Assembly: GCA_017416795.1 (NCBI GenBank)
Contig: JAFQBD010000018.1
Coordinates: 1-64,000, forward strand
Direction of reading: 5' to 3'
Source of the DNA: Bacillota bacterium
GTDB taxonomy: Bacteria; Bacillota; Clostridia; Peptostreptococcales; Anaerovoracaceae
Length of the DNA: 64,000 nt
The translations under genes were made by a program, and so were the position numbers. Of this stretch, positions 44,902 to 55,100 are shown one piece after another. The notes under the pieces were generated by a model that saw nothing but the letters and a program-made list of their open reading frames with translations, ran no database searches and had not been told where the DNA came from. Each line of letters starts with the position of its first letter. Positions within the stretch are counted from its first letter, which is position 1.

Positions 44902-46377
44902 ATGAAAGAATATGTAAGATTAGTATCGGAAATAACAGGAAATGATCCTGATAGTACACTGGCCCGAATGAAAATGGTTAAAAAAACATTCGGGATATCA
45001 TATAAAGAGTACTATAATAACGGAATGTACAACATGTCTGAAGGCATGCTGGAAAAAGAGGCTTTGAGGCTTCGTAAGAGAAAAGAGAAGAGACGAGAAG
45101 CTTTTGATGCCATTATAAAAAACAGCAGCATGACAAAGGACAGGATCATCGCTGAAATAAAGCGTATCAATGAGAAAGAAATCAAGCATATAAACGTCCT
45201 GTTCTATGAAAGATTTCAGATGTATTCTATGAGTGAAGAAGAGCTGGAGACGACACTTGAACTTCTGAATAAGAGAGATGAGCTGTGCAAAGAAATCAAA
45301 GATGATTTTAAAAGCATTGATGCAGGGCGAATGACATATTCAGATATCGATCAAAAGATCGCTGAACTGAAGGCCATCATCAAAACCTTAATGAAGCCAG
45401 ATTTTATCGATAAGCTGAGAAATATGTATGCTAAAGGCAGAGACTGTACTAATGACATAGTTCTTGATGATGTATTTGTTGATATGGACGCAACGCGACT
45501 TTTGCTTGAGTTTTCCTTCAAGGAATATCTGGCATTTCACTTCGAAGACAAGACCTTTGAAGAAAAGCGTGAATACATGAACAACAAAGAGAGAATGGAA
45601 GTCTTGAGACAGTATAACGATGAAGCCGGATGTGACATGCTTGATGACAAGGCGAAGTGTTACAAGGTGCTGAAAAAGCAATTCGGCAGAAAGCAAATAT
45701 TGATAAGCAATAAGAACGATGCCTTTCGCTTTAAATGCTTTTGCTTTGGGCGAAAAGCTTTTGTCAAAAAGGCACTGGCCAGATCCATGGGTAAAGGTAT
45801 AGAACTTGTAAACTTGGATGGAAAAACAGATATACGAAAAATAATGATGAGTTTTCTTGATGAATCGGGACCATTCGTAGCAGAGGAACTGATACGTCAG
45901 CACGATACGATGAAGGCATTCAATGAAACTTCTGTTAATACAGTGCGTTTAGAAACATTTTTCGATGGGAAAGAAGTTAGAATCATGGACTCATTCATGA
46001 AAACAGGGCAAAACGGTTCCTTTGTGGATAACGGGGGTGCAGGAGGCATTTTTGCTGCAGTAGATCCTGATTCAGGCATATTGCTCGGTGACGGAATCGA
46101 TGAGTTCGGCAAAATATATATTACACATCCGCAATCAGGCACACGATACAAGGGTCATAAACTTGAAGATTGGGATAAGGCTCTCGCATTAGTCAAGAGT
46201 GTTGGCAGCAAGTTCGCGGGAGTAAGCATCATCGGATGGGATTTAGCCTATACGGATAAGGGGAAATGGATAATCGTAGAAGGGAATGCCAAGCCTCAGA
46301 TAATAGGTAACCAGGCGACGCAGACGAAGGGACTTAAGAAAGAATTCTTAAAAAAAACAAAGTATTCAGAAAAATAA
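44902..46377 (+). CDS. ATP-grasp protein with long helical N-terminus (paralogue of 50658)
   Basis: 491 residues. Residues 1-70 contain the helical module (FGISYKEYYNN), and a second, weaker copy lies near 85-140 (FYERFQMYSMSEEE). A further helical part (165-255) ends in KVLKKQFGRKQ. The ATP-grasp domain (255-485) has FVKKALARSMGKG near 286, VNTVRLETFF near 346, GGAGGIFAAVD and WIIVEGNAKPQIIGNQ near 456-470. The pattern is that of the sugar-associated ATP-grasp group. It begins 17 nt after the preceding ATP-grasp gene with a poor ribosome site, so it is probably coupled to it. The first 69 residues are about 68 percent identical by eye to those of the gene at 50658. Confidence 0.78.
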   Translation: MKEYVRLVSEITGNDPDSTLARMKMVKKTFGISYKEYYNNGMYNMSEGMLEKEALRLRKRKEKRREAFDAIIKNSSMTKDRIIAEIKRINEKEIKHINVLFYERFQMYSMSEEELETTLELLNKRDELCKEIKDDFKSIDAGRMTYSDIDQKIAELKAIIKTLMKPDFIDKLRNMYAKGRDCTNDIVLDDVFVDMDATRLLLEFSFKEYLAFHFEDKTFEEKREYMNNKERMEVLRQYNDEAGCDMLDDKAKCYKVLKKQFGRKQILISNKNDAFRFKCFCFGRKAFVKKALARSMGKGIELVNLDGKTDIRKIMMSFLDESGPFVAEELIRQHDTMKAFNETSVNTVRLETFFDGKEVRIMDSFMKTGQNGSFVDNGGAGGIFAAVDPDSGILLGDGIDEFGKIYITHPQSGTRYKGHKLEDWDKALALVKSVGSKFAGVSIIGWDLAYTDKGKWIIVEGNAKPQIIGNQATQTKGLKKEFLKKTKYSEK

Positions 46378-46448
46378 GTTGATTTTTTGAGCAAAAGTGT
46401 TAAACTTGTTTTGGCAAAATATATCATCTATCGAAGGAGGAGTAATTA

Positions 46449-47813
46449 ATGAACAGTTTTATGGTCGCTTTTGGCCTAGCCAGCATCATGCTTTGCATAG
46501 GCACGCTGCTTAGAGCGAAAATCGGATTTTTGAGAAATATGCTGGTACCTGCCAGCGTTATTGCCGGCATCATCGGTGTTATATTCATGAATGTTATAGC
46601 CCATTTCGATGTAAATATCGGAACGGATGCCAATATGTTCACAGATATAGTTAATAATCTGTTTACTGTATCATTCATTTCCATCTGTCTCACAGGATCA
46701 AGCAACAATGAAGACAGTACTGCCAAGAATATCATGAAGGGTGCTTTGGGAATGGGTATCGTATGGTGTCTGCTGTACGCTCTCACACCGCTTGTAGGTA
46801 TGCTTATCGTTGGAGGCATAGGCAAGGGATTTGATATGGAAGCTATATATGGATCCATGATACCTTATGCATTCACACAAGGTCCGGGACAGGCAGCTGC
46901 ATACGGTGCAGTATATGAATCATTCGGATGGGAAAATGCAGCTATGGTCGGCGTTACATTCGCGGCTATCGGTTTCGTGGTGGCATTCCTCGTAGGTGTT
47001 CCTGCAGCTAAGCTGGGCGTAACAAGAGGCATCGCTAAGAACTGTGGGCAGATCGACCAGAGCATCCTCAAGGGATATCTCAAGAAGGAAGAGCAGACAA
47101 ACTACATGGTAAAAGACACTACTTGCAATAGCAACATCGAAACACTTACTTTCCACTTCGCTGTTATAGGTCTTTGCTACATACTTGCTATAGGCATCTC
47201 TAAGATTCTGGGACTTCTTCCTAGCTTCCTCGGAGATGCTATGGAAGGTCTCATGTTCATGAACGGTATGTTCGCAGCATACATAGTAAGATTCATAATG
47301 AAGAAGCTGGGACTCGTATTCCTGCTGGAAGACACTCTCCAGAATAAGATCACAGGCTGGACGGCAGACTATTTAGTAGTATGTGCGTTCATGGCAGTAG
47401 GATTCAGCATCCTGGGAAGCTGGATCGTTCCTATGCTCATCGAAGCCGTAATAATCACAGCTATTACATTCGTAGTATGCTTCTACTTCGGTAAGAGATT
47501 CGGCGGAAGCAACGACTTCGAACGTACTCTCGGATTATACGGAACAGCTACAGGTACTGTACCAAGCGGTATCGCACTCGTAAGGATCATCGACCCTGAG
47601 TTCAAGACCACTACTGCTATAGAGCTTGGACTCATGAACATGGTAATGCTGCTTTCCACACCTGTATATATCATACTCCTCGGTATGGCATCAGGATCGA
47701 TACCGGTGCCTATCACTATGGCAGCATTAGCAGGACTCACGATAGTTTATGCTATCATATTAAAGGTTACTAAGTGCTGGAAAAAACCTACATATGTTTG
47801 GAAAGAAAAATAA
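46449..47813 (+). CDS. sodium/glutamate symporter family protein (GltS-like)
   Basis: 454 residues with about twelve membrane helices. The two GltS-type halves each have a glycine-rich re-entrant segment: YAFTQGPGQAAAYG near 140 and LYGTATGTVPSGIALVRI near 360. A strong AAGGAGGAG ribosome site precedes ATG 46449. GltS exchanges Na and glutamate in E. coli, while clostridial relatives may carry other amino acids or organic acids. The next gene is an amidohydrolase, so the carrier may bring in an N-acyl amino acid or an amide that the enzyme opens. It separates two ATP-grasp paralogues. Confidence 0.82.
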   Translation: MNSFMVAFGLASIMLCIGTLLRAKIGFLRNMLVPASVIAGIIGVIFMNVIAHFDVNIGTDANMFTDIVNNLFTVSFISICLTGSSNNEDSTAKNIMKGALGMGIVWCLLYALTPLVGMLIVGGIGKGFDMEAIYGSMIPYAFTQGPGQAAAYGAVYESFGWENAAMVGVTFAAIGFVVAFLVGVPAAKLGVTRGIAKNCGQIDQSILKGYLKKEEQTNYMVKDTTCNSNIETLTFHFAVIGLCYILAIGISKILGLLPSFLGDAMEGLMFMNGMFAAYIVRFIMKKLGLVFLLEDTLQNKITGWTADYLVVCAFMAVGFSILGSWIVPMLIEAVIITAITFVVCFYFGKRFGGSNDFERTLGLYGTATGTVPSGIALVRIIDPEFKTTTAIELGLMNMVMLLSTPVYIILLGMASGSIPVPITMAALAGLTIVYAIILKVTKCWKKPTYVWKEK

Positions 47814-47828
47814 ATACATAAATTAAGA

Positions 47829-47853
47829 GAAATAGGCTGATAAGGCCTATTTC
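47829..47853 (+). promoter_or_regulatory. hairpin between the symporter and amidohydrolase genes
   Basis: GAAATAGGC (47829-47837) and GCCTATTTC (47845-47853) are perfectly complementary, loop TGATAAG. No T run follows, so it is more likely an mRNA-processing or stability hairpin than a terminator. It ends just before TTAGGAGA, the ribosome site of the next gene. Confidence 0.5.
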
Positions 47854-47870
47854 TAGTTAGGAGAAAAAAT

Positions 47871-49478
47871 ATGGATACATTATATTATGGAGGCCCTATA
47901 CTGACGATGGAAGATGAGCATGATCGTCCGGAGGCAGTTCTCGTAAGCCGAGGCATCATCAAAAAAGTAGGTACGTTAAAAGAAGTTATGGACGCCGCAG
48001 GAAAGAATATCAAGAAATATGATTTAAGCGGCAAATGCCTCATGCCTTCATTTATAGATCCGCACGGACATGTTGCCATGAAGGCTCAGATGTCACTGTT
48101 TGCGGACCTTTCCGAATGCAGATGCTTTGATGATATCGAGAAGGAAATGGCAAAATACATCAAGGAAAATAAGATCACACCTAAGCAGGTGGCAGTAGGA
48201 TTCGGCTACGATCATAATTTCCTCGAAGAATATGCACATCCCGGCAAGGCCGTCCTCGATAAGGCAAGTAGCGACATCCCTATTCTCATACTTCACGTGT
48301 CAGGTCATCTCGGCTGTGCCAACTCGGCAATGCTCGATCTTGCAGGCATAGATAAGGATACAGAAGATCCAAAGGGCGGACGCTACGGCAGGGTAGAGGG
48401 AAGCACTGAGCCTGACGGTTATCTCGAAGAATCAGCTATGATGGGTGTTCAGGGAATAATGGCAAAGCGCGTCAAGGCTGACATCGGCAAGATGCTTAAC
48501 GGTATGCAGCAGGCATATATCGAAAACGGTGTGACTACTGTCCAGGAAGGTGCCGCTAATGCGGGAAATATCAAGCTGCTGAAGATGGCATCCATGCTTG
48601 GTAAACTCAAGACAGATGTAGTTATCTATCCACTCATCAGTGATGGCGGATCAGATTTGATCGAGAAGAATAGAAAAATCGTAGGGCAGTATAAGAAGCA
48701 TCTTAAGATCGGCGGATATAAGATGCTGCTGGACGGATCTCCTCAGGGAAGATCGGCTTGGATGAGTGAGCCTTATCTCGGAGGAGAAGAAGGATACTGC
48801 GGATATCCATGGATCACAGATGAAGAGGCTGATGAATATGTACTGACAGCAGTAGAGGAGAATATGCAGGTGCTGGCACATTGTAACGGTGATGCAGCAA
48901 GCGAACAGTTCCTCAATGCTTACGAAAGAGCCATGGAAAAATCAGAGAATCCTAATAAGGGAGATCTCAGACCTGTCATGATCCATTGTCAGACAGTGAG
49001 AAACGATCAGCTGGATCGTATGGCTGAGATAGATATGATAGCATCTATCTTCGTAGGACACGTATATTACTGGGGCGATGTCCACATGAAGAACTTCGGA
49101 CCTGAACGAGGCAACCACATCAGTCCTGTCAAGGACGCTCTCGACAGAGGACTGTCTGTCAACTTCCATCAGGATACGCCTATCACCAAGCCTGACATGC
49201 TCCATTCTGTATGGTGCGCAGTAAACAGGATCAGTAGAGGCGGCAATGTGATCGGCGAAGATCAGAAGGTCGGCGTATATGATGCCCTCAAGGCAGTAAC
49301 GATAAATGCCGCATACGAATACTTCGAAGAAGATTCCAAGGGAAGCATAGCTGAAGGCAAACGTGCAGACCTTGTTATCCTTGATAAGGATCCTACGACA
49401 GTGGAATCTATGGCAATCAAGGATATATCGGTGCTTGAGACGATCAAGGATGGCAAAACCATATATCAGAAAAAATAA
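47871..49478 (+). CDS. amidohydrolase family protein (YtcJ-like)
   Basis: 535 residues of the amidohydrolase_3 group. The metal site begins with FIDPHGHVAMK near 62 (HxH), later LHVSGHLGCANSAML near 145, LAHCNGDAASEQFL near 338, and MIHCQTVR near 370, with the last metal residue in FHQDTPITKPDML near 430. No signal peptide. Relatives hydrolyse amide or N-formyl bonds; substrate unknown. It shares a transcript with the GltS-like carrier, 58 nt upstream, which points to use of an imported amide. AGGAGA precedes the start. Confidence 0.85.
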   Translation: MDTLYYGGPILTMEDEHDRPEAVLVSRGIIKKVGTLKEVMDAAGKNIKKYDLSGKCLMPSFIDPHGHVAMKAQMSLFADLSECRCFDDIEKEMAKYIKENKITPKQVAVGFGYDHNFLEEYAHPGKAVLDKASSDIPILILHVSGHLGCANSAMLDLAGIDKDTEDPKGGRYGRVEGSTEPDGYLEESAMMGVQGIMAKRVKADIGKMLNGMQQAYIENGVTTVQEGAANAGNIKLLKMASMLGKLKTDVVIYPLISDGGSDLIEKNRKIVGQYKKHLKIGGYKMLLDGSPQGRSAWMSEPYLGGEEGYCGYPWITDEEADEYVLTAVEENMQVLAHCNGDAASEQFLNAYERAMEKSENPNKGDLRPVMIHCQTVRNDQLDRMAEIDMIASIFVGHVYYWGDVHMKNFGPERGNHISPVKDALDRGLSVNFHQDTPITKPDMLHSVWCAVNRISRGGNVIGEDQKVGVYDALKAVTINAAYEYFEEDSKGSIAEGKRADLVILDKDPTTVESMAIKDISVLETIKDGKTIYQKK

Positions 49479-49608
49479 TTTCAACATTAATAAATTTTAA
49501 TATTCAATTAATACTATTTTAATCTAGATACATTATCATAAGGCCATAACAAAGAACAATAAGCTAAAATATATTAGTTTAATAAGGGTAGAGAGTGAGG
49601 TGTATCAC

Positions 49609-50514
49609 ATGAAAAAAGTATTAACTTACGTATTAGCTGCAGCGATGGTGTTCACAGTATTCGGATTCAATACAGGTGAAGCAGACGCAGCAGTAGGAGC
49701 AAAAAAAATCGGTAGAGTGGGAGCCGCTTCTAAGACAGTAAGGATCGGAAATGAATTTGATCTGGAAGTTAAGAAGGGCAGCAAGGTAAAGGACAGCAAC
49801 CTTAAATGGTATATCAACAACACAAGCATCGTTAAGTTCGATGATGACGACAGAACAGATGAAGAAATCGAACTGAGAGCAGTTAAAGCAGGCAAGACTA
49901 AGGTTTACTGCAAGAACAATCTGACAGGCGGCAGGATCACTTATACTATCACAGTTAAGAAAGCAACAAATAAGATCAGTATCGTAGGCAGCAAGAACCG
50001 TACTTACAATACAGGTGCAGAATTCGATCTGGCAGTTAAGCTGGGCGGTAAGATCAATGAAAACAAGGTTAAGTGGACTATCGGAAACACAGCTATCGTA
50101 GGATATGACGACGATGACAGATACGACAACGAAATGGAATTCTACGCTAAGAAAGCCGGAACTACTAAGATCACAGCTAAGAACCTGCTTACAGGCGGAA
50201 GCATAGTTTACAATGTAACAGTTAAAGGACCGGGACCTTACAACCTGGTTAAGATAGGCAATCTGACTAAGACAGTAGAAGTTGGCGACGATCTTGATGT
50301 TAAGGTATCAAAGGGTGCATCCCTGAGAGCTGACCAGATCAACTGGACAGTAGGCGATCCTAGCATCCTCGGATTCGAAAACGGAGACACTGTAGGAACA
50401 GCAGTAGAAGTTGTAGGCCTCAAGGCAGGAACAACTAAGTTGTACGCTAACAATGCACATACAGGCAAGTACCTGGTTTACACAATCAAAGTAGTTCCTG
50501 ACTACGATGATTGA
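49609..50514 (+). CDS. secreted protein with three Ig-like repeats
   Basis: 301 residues. Start ATG 49609 is 8 nt from TGAGG; a GTG at 49600 is less likely. The signal peptide MKKVLTYVLAAAM ends near ADAA. The rest is three repeats of about 88-92 residues (about 32-120, 121-208, 212-298), each with KIGRVG-like start, FDLEVKKGSK, a W.I.N..IV core, and a KAGTTKI(T/Y)AKN-L-TGG end, similar to Big_2-type Ig-like modules. Repeats 1 and 2 have DDDDR clusters in the same loop; repeat 3 has lost them. No wall anchor is seen. It has its own terminator. Role: probably a surface or secreted adhesive or structural protein. Confidence 0.7.
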   Translation: MKKVLTYVLAAAMVFTVFGFNTGEADAAVGAKKIGRVGAASKTVRIGNEFDLEVKKGSKVKDSNLKWYINNTSIVKFDDDDRTDEEIELRAVKAGKTKVYCKNNLTGGRITYTITVKKATNKISIVGSKNRTYNTGAEFDLAVKLGGKINENKVKWTIGNTAIVGYDDDDRYDNEMEFYAKKAGTTKITAKNLLTGGSIVYNVTVKGPGPYNLVKIGNLTKTVEVGDDLDVKVSKGASLRADQINWTVGDPSILGFENGDTVGTAVEVVGLKAGTTKLYANNAHTGKYLVYTIKVVPDYDD

Positions 50515-50530
50515 TCCATAAGGCAATATT

Positions 50531-50556
50531 AAAACCATCCCTCGGGATGGTTTTTT
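50531..50556 (+). terminator. intrinsic terminator after the Ig-like protein gene
   Basis: AAAACCATCC (50531-50540) pairs with GGATGGTTTT (50545-50554) with a 4-nt loop CTCG, then T to 50556. Confidence 0.95.
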
Positions 50557-50599
50557 ATTATAATTCACGATTTTAGTACAAAAAATGCCAAAAGAAGTT

Positions 50600-50605
50600 T
50601 ATAAT
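50600..50605 (+). promoter_or_regulatory. -10 box of a probable promoter for the third ligase module
   Basis: TATAAT at 50600-50605, with only a weak -35 (TACAAA, 50577-50582, 17-nt spacing). It is placed after a strong terminator, so some promoter is needed here for the genes at 50658 and 52094. Confidence 0.4.
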
Positions 50606-50657
50606 ATACAAGTAAAAATATGACTAAATATGTGGAGGTCTATACAACATTAAAATT

Positions 50658-52124
50658 ATGAATGAATACGTAAAACTAGTATCGGAAAAAACGGGGGAAA
50701 GCTTCGATAGTACGTTGAGCCGAATGAAAAAAATAAAGAAGTTATTCGGGATCTCATACAAAGAGTACTATAATAACAATCTGTTTGATTTGTCGCAAGG
50801 AATGTTGGAAAAAGAAGCCTTGAGACTCCAAAGGAGAAAAGCGCGCAGAAAAGAGGCATTCGAAAATGCCATAACAAACAGCGGACTTTCAAGAAATGAA
50901 ATACTTGAAGACCTCAGCCGTATCAGCGCTAAAGGAATCATACCGATAAACATCATGCTTTATGATAAATTCCAAATGTATTCTTTGAACGAAGAAAAAT
51001 TGGAAGAAACTTTAAACACTATCAAGTATAGAGATTCCATCTGCAAAGAGCTGAAAAAAGATCTGGAACTTATCGATGAAGGCAAAATGCAGTATGCTGA
51101 TATCGAGCCGAAATTAGAAGAACTGAGAGATATAGTAAGATCATTGATGAACTCTCAATTCTTCGAGAAACTCAAGGCTATGTATATCAGAGGACGAGAA
51201 CATATAGAAGAAGATTCCTTAGAAGAAATATTTGTCGATATGGATATCACCAGAATGCTGCTGGGGTTCACATACAACGAGTATTTATCATTCCATTTTG
51301 AAACAAGGGACCTTCAAGCGCGAAGAACATTCATGACCAATAAAGAAAGAATGATAGCGCTGAGAAAGATAAACGATGATATCAGCTGCAACCTTCTGGA
51401 TGATAAGGCAGAATGCTATAAAATTTTCAAAAAGAAATTTGGCAGAAAACAGATTTTAGTAAAGGAAGAGACAGATTATCGTAAATTCAAGCGTTTCTGT
51501 TTTGGCAAAAAGAGTTTCGTTAAAAAGGAAATCTCTAAATCCATGGGCAAGGGTATAGAACCCGTTTATCTCGATGGTGATGTTGATTTAAAGAAAATCA
51601 TGAAGAGATTCATTGATGAATCCGATGGATTTGTTGCCGAGGAAATGATAAAACAGCACCCTTTTATGGCGTCGTTTAACGGTTCTTCCGTTAACACTGT
51701 CCGTGTGGAAACGTTTTTTGACGGAGAAAATGTGAAAGTCGTAGATTCATTCTTCAGAGTGGGCCAAAACGGAGACTTCGTTGATAATGCAGGCGCAGGC
51801 GGGATCTTTGTAGATGTCGATATAGAGACAGGTAGCTTATGCAGTGACGGTATAGACGAATTTGGCAGAGTTTATGTGACACATCCGCAGTCAGGAAAAC
51901 ATTTTCGCGGAAATGTACTGCAAAAATGGGATAAGGCTTTGAAGCTTGTCAAATATTGCGGAAGCAGAGTTCCGGGAGTCACTTATATAGGATGGGACCT
52001 GGCATACACCAATAGAGGAAAGTGGATAATAGTAGAAGGCAATGCCAAACCGCAGATCATATGTAATCAGGCATCAAAAGGCAGAGGATTAAAATGCGAA
52101 TTCATAGAAAAAGCAAAAATATAA
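50658..52124 (+). CDS. ATP-grasp protein with long helical N-terminus (paralogue of 44902)
   Basis: 488 residues, colinear with the protein at 44902: helical module with FGISYKEYYNN (1-70), a weaker second copy near 85-140 (LYDKFQMYSLNEE), helical linker ending FKKKFGRKQI, and ATP-grasp domain with FVKKEISKSMGKG near 287, VNTVRVETFF near 347, AGAGGIFVDVD and WIIVEGNAKPQIICNQ near 456-470. All catalytic positions look intact. The GGAGG at 50634-50638 is 19 nt from the ATG; an in-frame ATT at 50649 is at a better distance and would add three residues. Overlaps the CapA-MurF gene by 31 nt, so the two proteins are probably made together. Confidence 0.78.
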   Translation: MNEYVKLVSEKTGESFDSTLSRMKKIKKLFGISYKEYYNNNLFDLSQGMLEKEALRLQRRKARRKEAFENAITNSGLSRNEILEDLSRISAKGIIPINIMLYDKFQMYSLNEEKLEETLNTIKYRDSICKELKKDLELIDEGKMQYADIEPKLEELRDIVRSLMNSQFFEKLKAMYIRGREHIEEDSLEEIFVDMDITRMLLGFTYNEYLSFHFETRDLQARRTFMTNKERMIALRKINDDISCNLLDDKAECYKIFKKKFGRKQILVKEETDYRKFKRFCFGKKSFVKKEISKSMGKGIEPVYLDGDVDLKKIMKRFIDESDGFVAEEMIKQHPFMASFNGSSVNTVRVETFFDGENVKVVDSFFRVGQNGDFVDNAGAGGIFVDVDIETGSLCSDGIDEFGRVYVTHPQSGKHFRGNVLQKWDKALKLVKYCGSRVPGVTYIGWDLAYTNRGKWIIVEGNAKPQIICNQASKGRGLKCEFIEKAKI

Positions 52125-55100
52125 ATATATTTGACAAGAAGAGTGTGACTGTAATGATGACCGGCGAACTTGTCGGCTATTCGTTCATGGGAGCTAAAAA
52201 ACTCATACAAGATTCAGACCTGACGGTAGGAGTCATAAAAGACAGGGTCACAGATAAAGATAAGACTTTGAATGCAGCTGAGAAAGCAGGATTCGACTAT
52301 GTGACAGAACCGGAAGAATCGGGAAAAATAAGCTGTATCATCAAAGAGGTAAAAGGCATAAAGATCGGTATCATCAATGTTGATAGGGAACACCTTGAAG
52401 ATGAAGAAACGCTGAAAAATCGCTTTTCAGAAGCGAGAAAAGACGGAGCTGAGTTTCTCTTGGTGTATGCAGGTTTCGGCGCCGAGATCGACGATATGGA
52501 TCTTAAAAAACTGGTTGAAGCAGGGGCAGATTACATCATCGGATACGGCAAGAAGAAGGTTGGCCCGTACAGTGTTTTAATATCCGGCGAAAATAAACAA
52601 GTGCCGATAATCTACAGCAGCGGGACTTTCGGAGGCAGACAAGGCAAGATAATAATTGCAGAGCTTAGATTATCAAGAAATAAGCAAGGCGATGTTGAAC
52701 TGATCAGCGAGGGATATCACCCGTGCCTGGGAACCGGTAAGATCAGACCGATAGATGAAGCGCTTAACGAATACAGCGATAATGAAGAGCGCATAGAACT
52801 TGAAAATGCACTTCTTACGATCAGAACATCGATGGGTATCAACGAAAGGTGCAAGTGCATCATAAGTGCCGATAAGATGCCGGAGAAAATGATGAACGGC
52901 AGCTACAGCCCTTTACAAAAGCAGTACGAAGTGCAGCCGCTGATAACAGCAAGAAGAAAGCAGACTGCCGGTGCTAAGAGGGTAAAGAAAGCTGCAGAAC
53001 GTGAAGCAACGATCATACTTACAGGGAATATAGAGTATGACAGCCGCATCGAAGAAGAAGCCGAGTGTTTCGGACATTACGAATTTCGAAAGAGCTTCAA
53101 GGCAATATCTCGCTGTTTCAAAGATGCAGATTTTGTAATAGGAAGCCTTGATACTATGGCATCCCCTAATTATCCCGGCATCAGTGAAGTTTCAAAAAGA
53201 AGCATAGATTCAGGATATTCCAATTGTCGTATGGAATTCATTGAAGCGTTGGAACAAGCCGGTTTCACGGGTATTGCTGTTTCAAACCCACATAATGCAT
53301 ATCTTGGGATCGAAGGAATTCTTGACACAGAACAAACCATCAAAGATCATAATATGATCCCTTCGGGACTGGGATATGATAAGACGCCGACCGTAGATGT
53401 GAACGATATGAAAGTAGCTTTAGTTTCGGTCACTGTTGGATGTGCTGCGCTTAAAAATCGTTTGACGGAGGAAGCATCTGACAGATTCCTCAATATATTC
53501 GATATGAAAAAGACTAAGGCTGAAATAGATCGTGCGAAAGCTGATGATGCAGATTTTGTTATAGCATATATCAACTGCGGAGCGGACGATGGCGATATGG
53601 ACATTGAAGCTCGCAAGAAGGCAGCGGAATCCGTTGCCGACATGGGTGCGGATTATGTGATCTGCACGGGGAGCAGAGAAGTTTCGGAACATTATCGCTT
53701 TGATACGAAAGATGGCAGAAATGTTCCCATCGCTACATCTCTCGGATGCTTCATCACAGGAAATGAAGATATTCCAAGCCATGACGGCAGCATGATCAAA
53801 CTGAGACTGCTGAGAGACTTTGAAGGGAAGATACACATAAGTGACAGTTTTATTCCGATCAAGATATATCATAAATATGACGGCGTATGTCACAATATCG
53901 TGCCTGATGATGCATATTATAACGATGACTCCGTAGAATACGGCCGCAACTTTACCGTAGCGGAGCTGTATGGATTCCTCGGTAAAACACCTGATGAGAA
54001 AGATCTCGAAAAGCTCGGTGAAAAGTATCATGAGCAGGTGAGCTTCATAACGGCTAAAGAAGAATATATCGAAGAAGGGTGTGCAGCAGTGCTTTTCAAA
54101 TATGCTGATTACGGCAGATTTGAAGAACGTGAGTGGGATATCCGCAAATGTGTAGAAGCAGGAGTGACTCTTGTCATCGATAATGTGCCGCATGATGAAT
54201 TGCCGTGCATCGTAGTTGAAGATGACTTGATGGACGTCTATGGGAAACTTATAAAAGAAGTAATCAAGGGGTATGACCCTATAACCCTTGCGATCACAGG
54301 GACCATGGGAAAGACTACGACTAAAGACATGGCAGTTTCCGTATTCGATAATTACTATAAGACCTTATCAAAAAGAGGCAATGTCAATACTGCTTTCACT
54401 GTCGGTCTGCTGGCACAGAAGCTTAGGGAAGACGATGAAGCATATGTACAGGAAGTCAACGGCGGTACGATAGGTGAAGCCTCTCATATCACCAAGATGA
54501 TAGAACCTGACATCTGCATCTTGACTAATATAGAGAAGAACCACATGAGTCAAGTGGGGACGGTAGAAAATCTTATCAAAGCTAAGATGGGTATCATAGA
54601 CGGACTCAAGCCGGATGGCGTGCTCATAATGTGCAGAGACAATAAGTACCTCCACGATATGGAACCGCCGGTAAAAACTATCTCATACAGCATTTCCGAT
54701 CCGTCGTGTCATTACTATGGCAGAAATATCAGAACTGAAGGTGATGATCTGCTGTTCGACATCGTAGTCAACAGATCCGAGTTCGACGATGCAGGAGTTT
54801 ATCCTGCCAGATTAAATATACGCGGAGAACATAATGTGGGAAATGCTATTGCAGTATTCGCCGCGGCAAGACGAGCAGGAATACCGCCTCATGAGATCAT
54901 CGCAGGCCTTTCAAGATTCAAAACAAGAGGGATCAGGCAGAACATATTTGAGCACGATGGTATTAGGATGATAATGGATACGTACAATTCCAACCCTGTA
55001 GCACTGTATAACATGATCGATGTATTAGATCAGTTCAAGCCGGAGGAAAACGGCAGGAAGATCATTATACTGGGCATGATGGGTGAGCAGGGCGATGATT

